Source of the DNA: Malaya genurostris
Lineage: Eukaryota > Arthropoda > Insecta > Diptera > Culicidae
Direction of reading: 5' to 3'
Assembly (NCBI RefSeq): GCF_030247185.1
Contig: NC_080572.1
Span: 121,615,428 to 121,679,427, forward strand
Length of the DNA: 64,000 nt
A program made the translations under genes and the position numbers. The notes below the pieces were generated by a model. The model was not told the DNA's origin. It made no database searches and saw only the letters and a program-made list of their open reading frames with translations. Of this stretch, positions 56,876 to 64,000 are shown in pieces (the stretch's first letter is position 1; each line of letters opens with the position of its first letter).

Positions 56876-58870
56876 CTATCATCAGTCGGATGTAGAGCTA
56901 TGACCTCCATTTCAAGCTTGAGCTTGAGCGACCACCCCTGGTTGCTACTTCGTTACTGATCGGGATTAGCTGAAATTGTACAGGGAATTTTTTAGATGAT
57001 CCAACCTGGGACTGGTAAACAGAGATGTCTATCTCCTCTGTGTGACGAAGAGCAAGCAAAATTTCTCCCCTCGCACTGACAACTTCAACGAGAGCTCTTC
57101 TCTTTCACATTTATACACCACTGTTGTATAGAGTGTGCACACATCATGAGTGCGTTTGTTTATTTCCTTTTACCTCTTCCACTGAATCGCACCAAAGTGC
57201 TAGAGCATTAGCTAATAAATTCTCCGAGGTGGATGCAGATACATTCACAGAGGTGTACACGCCGGTGAGCACTCTGCTGTATGGTTTTCATAGATGAAGC
57301 GTGGACACGCAAAATCAGCAAAATAAAACAATTTATCGTAAAATTTTCGGTTTTCCTTGCAAATTTTTCATAGCAAGGCCAGATCTACTCTCTATTAATT
57401 GAAGTTCACAGAAGTGTTCGCTCACCATCACGCGCCAGTGGTCACTTGGGTGTATTTAGACGAGAGCGCGAGTGAGCGATTCATGCGAAGAGAATGTGTT
57501 GCACTCGCGCCAGCTGTCTTAACCACAAGCACACACTCAAATGTTGTCTATTCGACACTGAGAAGAAGTGCGCTTTCCTCTTTGTGCGGTGCTTCGTTTT
57601 TTTCATCCTCGGTGTGGCAAAAATCTGACTCTAGCGTGTATCACTCTGGTGAAATGCCATCTCTGCTGGTAAATTATCATTCAATGTGAATTCATTGATC
57701 AGTACCGGCGCCGGCCAGGCCCGAACGTAGATCGTCTAAGGAATGGGAAGGGATGTTAGTCCAACACTTGTTGTTACTAGGTGCCGTATATACTACTGCG
57801 CACTCCACAAGTGTCACGGGAGAAGGATATTTGTTAGTAAAAAATTCAGTATTGGTAGTATTCGCGCGCGACTCAGTATATTCCGGTTTCAAGATGCTCG
57901 GATGCACCACTAAACTCACTGACTTCCCGAGTGAACGTTTCAACAATATCCTATATTGAAGTCCCGGGAAGTCTTCATTCACAGCTCTTATTCGAGGAAA
58001 CTAAAGAAAAATTTGCAATACTATCGCGTAAAGAATAAAAACTTCCCTATTTTATGAATAGGATTTAGACAAAATAGTTGATTCATTGCATTGGCATATT
58101 CTAAACAGTTGTTATAAAATCGTTTTAAATCAACGAATAAAGGTCAACAGATTTCACGCGCGTCTTGATTCTGTATTATTTCCGCTTTATTATTTTAATT
58201 ATTTATTAAAATTTTTAATTGGTTATATTGGTTGATCTGGGCAGCCGACTACCGAGAAAAATATTAATCTATTGTTTGAAATATTAATATCAAATGTATT
58301 TTTACTATGTATTCAATATACCGATATATGTTAGCTCTGTTATTAACTTTGTAATATTTGCGCGTTAGTTAATTTTTATCATTCAATTTATAATCCTGAA
58401 AGGCAATCAATAACAGGGAAGAAGAAAACATTCCAAATAAAACTTTTCTCCGAAGCTAGACGGAAATTGATAGGTTGAATGAAGAGATAATTTAGTAAAA
58501 TAGAGTAATCAGAAGTGAAACATTGAAAATATCTAATAACTGAAAGGAAAAAGAAACTCCTGCAATTGTCGCCTTTTACGAAATGGAAGCAGGAACCCAG
58601 TGGATCTATTCTTGGTTCATTTTTTTCCGCCGGATTCCACACGGCATCTAGGATGGTACTGTCCGGAGAGAGCTAATAGGTACTATCAATCTCCTAGTGG
58701 ACCCCAGCCCCTATGTAGAACTATGACCTTCATTTTTAATTTAAAAAAAAAGAAAACATTTTTGTCGATTCAGTACGTGTTCCAATTCTGCGAAGCAAAA
58801 GTAGATTCAATATCGACTTAGCCATCGGTAAATACTTGATGCTCTATATTTAACTTATACTTTTTTTCAG
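56876..58870. other. Intronic, with two unexplained open frames and a possible retroposon end
   Basis: A plus ATG-less frame at 57399-57689 (96 codons) and a minus frame at 57692-57982 (96 codons; includes CWTNIPSHSLDDLRSGLAGA) abut near 57690 in a GC-richer block. 58640-58755 shares GTAGAACTATGACCTTCATT with 56896-56920 and ends in an A run, so it may be a retroposon tail. The sequence ends with the pyrimidine-rich acceptor TTTTTTTCAG at 58870. Confidence 0.35.
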
Positions 58871-58997
58871 AAACGGCAAAACTACTACCGGCTGTATTTC
58901 CGAAATTGAACAGACTTGAAATTGCCTTTTCCAACAAAGAACCAGAATTGGAGCAGCTGAATTCTTACAGCGCCTTCCATCATAATCGAGTTGATGG
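58871..58997 (+). CDS. Internal exon following the TSP1 exon of the SBSPON-like gene
   Basis: 127 bp between acceptor CTTTTTTTCAG and donor GG/GTGAGT. Its first two bases complete the codon left open by the 48269 donor, and the frame stays open: ETAKLLPAVFPKLNRLE, then IAFSNKEPELEQLNSYSAF and HHNRVDG, ending in phase 2. The phase match and strong sites support one gene with a 10.6-kb intron. The sequence fits the linker after the TSP1 repeat in SBSPON-like proteins and has no cysteine. Function is inferred from its partner exon only. Confidence 0.75.
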
Positions 58998-60153
58998 GTG
59001 AGTATCAAAGTAATGAAATGTGCTTTATATACGCTACGATATGACGGCTAACAGCACTTCACATGAAGGCTTTCTTTACAGCAAACATGACTATGAAAAC
59101 GTAACAAATAAAATTGCTCTCCTATCAATGAAGCCCAACGACCACGATTTGTTGATTCGTTCTGGTTATAAAATTAGGAGAAATTATTTACCATCTGCTT
59201 CACAAATTACCCAAATAAAAATGAAGGCATATCTCGATCTATTGTATATTTGATTGATCGGAAACCCTTCGTTTGTAGAACGATAATCGTGCGTAATATA
59301 ATAAATCAACTCCCATGGCGCACGTAGTCTACTAAACTGAAACCAAATCGATGGCAATCGTATGTAATCCCAAAGACTACAGGTATGAATCTCATAAATT
59401 CCTACACGGAAGACACGAACTGATAGATTCTTGTTGTTTGCTCCTTATCGGTTATCTCTTTTTCATTCCGAACGTGATGCGAATGTTTGGTTAGACAAGC
59501 GTTTGATAGAAAAATATGTCACACCCGGATTGATATCCTTTCACCCACGAACTGAAACATGTTGTCAGAGTGTGATACTCATGGAAGTACAGATTCGTGA
59601 CACAATGGGAGAATCGAATGCCAATAAAATTTATCATTATTTCTAGTCATTCGTGTGCTATGCTATAAAAATGTAAATAATCTCCATCACACAGAAAAGT
59701 CCCTTCATAAGGAATGTTGAGACAAATGTTTAAAGAAAACCTCACTCTCACAAATATTTTGATAGGATGGAGTTAGTTATTGACATTTTCGAAGAATAGA
59801 ATAGGGTAACGGTACACCCATTCAACTCCACCTTTCATCTCGTATACTCGAATCATTAGGTAGAGTGAAATCTGCTATCTCTGTTCGACATATTGGTTCA
59901 AAGGGTAGAATGAACATTAAACATTTACAAAAAAACAAGGTGAATGCAAAAAACTGAATACAGTTTTTCAGTTAATCTGTAACTGTAATTGTCTAGAAAA
60001 TATCTTGAATGTGATTATAAAATGTAAAATTTTCATTTGTTCTTCTAAATCAATTTCATAGTAACCCCCATCCGACAAAACTGTGTTAGCCTGGTGCAAA
60101 AACTAGTCGTTGTTGCTAATATCTTTGGCCTCTTGATGCGTTTTGCTTTACAC
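58998..60153. other. Intronic, unassigned
   Basis: A 77-codon plus frame at 59020-59253 and a 71-codon frame at 59431-59646 have no recognised domain and no phase-compatible acceptor was established. No repeats identified. Confidence 0.35.
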
Positions 60154-60192
60154 CAGGGGTTCCCAAACTATTTTGGGTCATGGACCCTTATA

Positions 60193-60752
60193 CCATGTTC
60201 ACATTAGCGCTTATATCACTTGATATACCGAGATGATATGCATATCACGTGGGAGTGTTCACATATGATCGAAATAATATCGTTTGACAATCAAATTGTC
60301 ATATTGAATGTTCCCATTAGGAGTAAGATCAATAATATTGCTTTTCTCTCCTACAATTCAATCAATAGTTGAAGCCTTGCAATTAATTGTCTCCGAACGC
60401 CAGTATTTGTTGAAAAATTTGAAACTATAATGTTGTTGTTGTATGTGTTTGAAATTGGCCCGAGGATCTTGCCTCATAAACGCCAGTAACAAAGAAACTA
60501 TAATGATTGTTTATTATCACTCTCAAAGTGACGTTCATAAATGAGTGCGTTTAATGCCATTATCCGTGTTGCTAGTTGCGATTTTTGACAACTCGACATG
60601 ATATCGTACATGATATCCCGGATATCATGCCAAAATAATGATACGCGTCGACATCAAATTGTATGGTATATCAAGTGATATCGCACATGATATCATCGGA
60701 TATCAAGTATATCCGTATATCACTTGATATCAGCGCTAATGTGAACATACTA
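60193..60752. mobile_element. MITE with TGTTCACATTAGCGCT ends, inside hAT copy a
   Basis: ATGTTCACATTAGCGCTTAT at the left pairs with ATATCAGCGCTAATGTGAAC at the right. ATATCACTTGATAT and GATATCA motifs are repeated near both ends. About 560 bp, no coding sequence. It truncates the SINE that follows. Confidence 0.7.
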
Positions 60753-60875
60753 TTAGTGTCAGTAGGAATCATAGTACTAGCCATGCAATGATTCTGTACA
60801 CTAAGAATCGGCTGCGAAGTCTGTTGAAACAGAAAGCCCAAATTCCACAAAAGGAATGTAATGCTAGGACTTTGC
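60753..60875 (+). mobile_element. SINE family 1, copy f (head missing)
   Basis: GTGTCAGTAGGAATCATAGT, then CATGCAATGATTCTGTACAC, AAGAATCGGCTGCGAAGTC and an AGGAATGTAATGC tail. The tRNA-like head is absent at the junction with the MITE. Confidence 0.8.
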
Positions 60876-61164
60876 TTTGACCTCTTTACTAAAATTAACT
60901 TAAGCCTCAGACCCCCATCAACAAATTCCTTTGAAAATTCAATTTCTTGCTTTTTTATATTGATGGAAAATTTCAGAGGATGGTTAAAGAAACACAACTT
61001 TTTAGCGTAAATATTTCAAACAACAACTTATATCAAACAATAGGGGGTCGATTTCTAGACCTCGTCGACCCCCATAGTCAGTTTTTGTTTACGTCGACCC
61101 CCGCAAAAAAGATATCGACCCCAAGGGGTCTATATCGACCACTTTGGGAACCCTTGCTTTACAC

Positions 61165-61454
61165 CAGGGGTTCCCAAAGTGGTCGATATAGACCCCTTGG
61201 CGTCGATATCCTTTTTGCGGGGGTCGACGTAAACAAAAACTGACTATGGGGGTCGACGAGGTCTAGAAATCGACCCCCTATTGTTTGACATAAGTTGTGT
61301 TTATTTGACCATCCGCAGAAATTCTTAAGTATTGTACATCAATATTTAAAAAGCAGGAAATTGAATTTTCAAAGAAATTTGTTGATGGGGGTCTGAGGTC
61401 TAAGTTAAATTCAGTGAAGGGGTCCATGACCCAAAATAGTTTGGGAACCCCTGC
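61165..61454. mobile_element. hAT-like element, copy b (290 bp, uninterrupted)
   Basis: The ends are CAGGGGTTCCCAAAGTGG and, inverted, CAGGGGTTCCCAAACTATT, flanked by CTTTACAC at 61157-61164 and 61455-61462. It shares the central CTTTACAC with copy a in the opposite orientation. It contains GGGGGTCGACGTAAAC and GATGGGGGTCTGAGG. Non-autonomous. Confidence 0.88.
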
Positions 61455-61509
61455 TTTACACAAATGAATTTTAACGTCTAAATGATATTGCTTGTTCACA
61501 GTTTTGCAG

Positions 61510-61579
61510 GCGGAAGGAATTCAAAGTGCATCACACTACGATAATCGAAGAAAACAATCAACATGATCTTGAAGTTTGA
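61510..61579 (+). CDS. Possible further (terminal) exon of the SBSPON-like gene
   Basis: The acceptor-like TTGTTCACAGTTTTGCAG ends at 61509. Joining here to the phase-2 donor at 58997 gives an open frame GRKEFKVHHTTIIEENNQHD then LEV and TGA at 61577. An F-K-V segment at this place is compatible with the region after the TSP1 linker in SBSPON-like proteins. Twenty-two open codons could occur by chance, no 3' UTR signal was identified, and the rest of the SBSPON C-terminal domain would be missing. Confidence 0.3.
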
Positions 61580-61684
61580 ACGACTTCGAAGTGATTTTTC
61601 GAACTTGTCTCACTTTAAGAAAGGTATTCACTCAATAGATCGGTTGTTTCAGTATCGTAGACATGAATCCAAATCTCATCGTCC

Positions 61685-62806
61685 AGTTCGTGCTGGCATC
61701 TCATCAGACACAGTCGACAATTGCTTACGGTCGAGACGATAGAAACAAAGACAATACAGTGTAGTGAACAATAGAGTGTACGAAATGGGCAAATAGGATT
61801 TAACAAAGCCTGAAACTTGGCCTACAAGGCCAAATTCAATTTGTATTGATTTCAAGCGCTGCAAAGTTAGACCAGCAGCAACCGAAATTGAAATCTTGCT
61901 TAAGGAACGAATGCATCTAAACGTTACTGATGTAAGTGAGATTCAATTCAACAAGGCGTCTAACTGTGTGTACATTATGTTCAAACGTGAAAAAGATGCA
62001 ATTGCATTTGCTTCGGTTAATAACGGGGTGCACAGTATTGATCATGACAATGTTAAATATAAAATCCCTGTGTACATGGTGGATAATGCCATAGAAGTAC
62101 GCGTGCATGACCTTCCCCCGCAGACCAGCGAGGGGTATGTTCGGGAATGTATGTCGCAGTACGGTGAAGTTCTTTCCATCGAAAGGGAAGTATGGCGGAA
62201 TTTTTTTCCGGGTATCCGGAATGGCGTGCGAGTAGTACGTATGAAACTACGTAAAGCAATTCCATCTTACATCATTTGTGATCAAGACGGGATACATCCG
62301 TGTAAAACGCTGATTACGTATGAAAATCAACTGGTTACATGTCAGTTTTGTGAACAACCTGCACACTACGGCAAACCTTGCACTGAAACTGCAAAAAGGA
62401 CATCTTTAAACAAAAAAAAGGACAACCGCCCAACAACGGAAACTAGTGAGCGCAGTACTCCTGTTGTACCATCAAACCCACCAACAACTGCAATTAATGC
62501 ACAACAAGGCGCGTCTACAGCAACTAACAACCAACCCAAGAATGCGAATTACAAGGAAAACGAAGAAAAAACGGAAACCAACAACGATACCACCGATGCG
62601 GCAATGGAGGACGAGACGAGCCACGAACAAAGTGCCCCTCAATCATCGCAAGATAAAAATGGAAGCTCCTCTCCCCCTAGAAAAAGGGTGACAACGAGAT
62701 CCAACGGTAAAAAAATTATTTTATCTAATAAAAACATGGCTCATTCGGCCACGTAAAGCTTGTACGCAAATTGGCCTGAATAAAAAATTTTTTATAAAAA
62801 AAAAAA
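61685..62806 (+). mobile_element. ORF1-only LINE-derived retroposon with poly(A) and target duplications
   Basis: AAATCTCATCGTCC occurs exactly at 61671-61684 and again at 62807-62820. The second copy directly follows a GAATAAA signal (about 62779) and an A run (62796-62809). The unit is a ~110-bp leader, a complete ORF1 and a short 3' end. ORF2 is not part of it. The layout is like mammalian HAL1 (ORF1-only LINE derivatives). A diverged second copy with the same 3' end lies at 39410-40470. Confidence 0.8.
61797..62756 (+). CDS. LINE ORF1 protein (RRM-like plus CCHC zinc knuckle)
   Basis: The frame is open from 61797 to the TAA at 62754-62756, reading PETWPTRPNSICIDFKRCK before the part counted here from 61896. 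A TAG precedes 61797 where a start might have been, so the true start is uncertain; the first internal ATG is at 61911. Residues 66-125 (EVRVHDLPPQTSEGYVRECM onward) look RRM-like. A zinc knuckle lies at C149, C152, H157 and C162 (CQFCEQPAHYGKPC). The tail is low-complexity, rich in Thr, Asn and acidic residues, ending near KNMAHSAT. Such ORF1 proteins bind RNA and chaperone LINE RNPs. It is the best preserved transposon frame in the window. Confidence 0.8.
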   Translation, partial: DLTKPETWPTRPNSICIDFKRCKVRPAATEIEILLKERMHLNVTDVSEIQFNKASNCVYIMFKREKDAIAFASVNNGVHSIDHDNVKYKIPVYMVDNAIEVRVHDLPPQTSEGYVRECMSQYGEVLSIEREVWRNFFPGIRNGVRVVRMKLRKAIPSYIICDQDGIHPCKTLITYENQLVTCQFCEQPAHYGKPCTETAKRTSLNKKKDNRPTTETSERSTPVVPSNPPTTAINAQQGASTATNNQPKNANYKENEEKTETNNDTTDAAMEDETSHEQSAPQSSQDKNGSSSPPRKRVTTRSNGKKIILSNKNMAHSAT

Positions 62807-62936
62807 AAATCTCATCGTCCGTACTAATGCATTCTGGCTTGTCCTCTTTTTTTATTTAATAATATGAGTTTAAAGGCACACTGCTCAAGCTTCAAGATGC
62901 CGAGGACACGATTCCGCTTGTCTTGATAGTCACTTA

Positions 62937-64000
62937 TTGTTTAGCACACTTCAAACCGGCTTTGGTCTTACAAGTCAGTTGTCGTATGTTGAATTACAAT
63001 GTCCTGCTTCTGACCCCTATGTTAATAACACTACAGATGGATCACAACATAGTCTTACGATATACTACCAAAACGTTCGAGGCCTCCGTACCACAACTAA
63101 TGAACTCTATGCAGCACTCGCTATTTCCGATTACGATATTTTGGTGCTAACCGAAACCTGGCTCAACAAAAATATTAGAAACTCGGAGCTGTCCGACGAG
63201 TACATGATATATCGTTGCGATCGTAATAGCTTCTCTAGCCGGTTCTCTCGTGGTGGTGGTGTCTTGATCGCAGTCAAGAAAGGCATACGAAGCAATATTG
63301 TAACACTCGTTGGAGTTGACTGCTTAGAACAAATCGCTATCCGGGTCGAGTATATGTTAGTACTGTGTCATTTTTTCTGTGTGCTATTTACATACCACCA
63401 AACTCCAATCTCGCTTGGTATGAACAGCATTCTTCTTCTATAAACAATCTGTGTAATCAGATTAGAGAACGCGAGAGAGTTATTATTCTGGACGATTACA
63501 ATTTACCCTTCCTACAACGGAACTTCGATGATGAAATTGGCAGCTTTATACCGACCAACGTATCCTCCGCACACGAAACTCTGTTAACTGAATCAATAAT
63601 TGCATCTGGTTTGCAGCAAATGAACTATTTAACGAATGAAAACGGTAAACTGCTAGAACTGGCTTTTGTAAGCAATGCTGGTGATATCGAATTATTAGAA
63701 CTCCCCCAGAGCTAGATGAAACTAGATCGTCATCATCAACCGTTTAGCTTGACTATTGACGTTTTGGTTAACTTATCTATGAATGATAACGTGGAAGAAA
63801 TTTATGATTTCAAATATTGCAATTTTGATACTCTGAATGCAGTAATTTCTTATATCAACTGGTTGGAGATATTAACTTTGGGCTCTTTAGATGACGCTGT
63901 GAAGAGATTCTATGATGAATTGGACTCAATTTTTCAACGGCACGTTCTCCGAATCAGACGTAGGTCTCGTCCACAGAACAAACGGCCTTGGTGGAATGCG
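62937..64000 (+). pseudogene. LINE ORF2 (endonuclease), damaged, continues past the window end
   Basis: The apurinic-type endonuclease starts with LTIYYQNVRGLRTTTNELYA (catalytic Asn) and has ILVLTETWLN (Glu) and RGGGVLIAVKKGIRS. A frameshift occurs near 63365-63375. The frame continues CAIYIPPNSNLAWYEQ and VIILDDYNLPFLQ (the usual GDFN reads DDYN). After an in-frame TAG at 63713-63715 it goes on as HHQPFSLTIDVLVNLSMND and RRRSRPQNKRPWWNA to the last base. RT lies beyond the window. The endonuclease style is Jockey/I-group. It is separated from ORF1 by the retroposon's poly(A) and target repeat, so it need not belong to the same insertion. Confidence 0.8.

Larger units (their letters stand above)
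60154..61156. mobile_element. hAT-like element, copy a, with internal insertions
   Basis: The ends are CAGGGGTTCCCAAACTATTT and, inverted, CAAGGGTTCCCAAAGTGG. Flanked by CTTTACAC at 60146-60153 and 61157-61164, the 8-bp duplication expected for hAT. It is the inverse of copy b but enlarged by a MITE and a SINE 1 fragment between about 60193 and 60875. GTCGAC-rich subterminal blocks; no transposase. Confidence 0.85.

Noticed and set aside
1..64000. CRISPR arrays, bacterial operons, promoters or rho-independent terminators
   Set aside because: The window is eukaryotic in every respect; no such structures were seen and none are expected.

Overview
The window looks like non-coding, transposon-saturated DNA from a large dipteran genome, most likely a mosquito. 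It is AT-rich, has no dense genes or operons, and has GT/AG-bounded exons separated by kilobases. It carries several Tc1/mariner clades common in flies (DD34D mariner, DD37D maT, DD41D, and an ITmD37E-like copy of a type best known from mosquitoes), tRNA-derived SINEs, Jockey/CR1-like and RTE-like LINE debris and many MITEs. The species was not identified.

Host gene: two plus-strand exons in compatible phase were found, at 48075-48269 (a thrombospondin type-1 repeat) and 58871-58997. Together they encode part of a secreted TSP1 protein resembling the SBSPON (somatomedin-B plus TSP1) family. Everything else reads as intron or flanking DNA. A possible further exon lies at 61510-61579. No somatomedin-B exon was found, so it may lie upstream of the window.

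Layout. 1-5.8 kb: SINE copies, a Jockey-like RT fragment and a decayed mariner. 5.8-7.4 kb: TIR elements that carry a tRNA-like core, one split by a DD41D element with its own end inverted. 9.1-11.1 kb: first copy of a large low-complexity repeat family (others at 16.7, 22.7, 43.2 and 49.0 kb). 12.5-15.9 kb: ITmD37E-like relic, SINE, complete maT element, hAT-like MITE. 18.4-19.2 kb: complete but internally deleted mariner. 28.3-30.3 kb: foldback element with CACAGTG termini and a 5-bp flanking repeat, Transib-like. 31.2-33.1 kb: RTE-like LINE pieces in opposite orientations. 33.4-34.4 kb: MITE split by a DD41D copy. 35.0-37.9 kb: a large inverted repeat with subterminal short repeats, resembling a foldback (FB) element. 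39.4-40.9 kb: a LINE ORF1 relic carrying three later insertions. 41.1-45.1 kb: two TIR elements. 50.1-52.1 kb: a TIR element with inverted subterminal arrays of a 116-bp unit. 60.1-61.5 kb: two hAT-like copies sharing one target site. 61.7-62.8 kb: an ORF1-only retroposon with poly(A) and 14-bp target-site duplications. 62.9-64.0 kb: LINE ORF2 running off the end.

The most notable structures are the ORF1-only retroposon, the array-ended TA-target element, the two foldback elements, and the TIR element with an internal pol III-like tRNA core. Almost all transposases are broken; the one long intact reading frame is the LINE ORF1.
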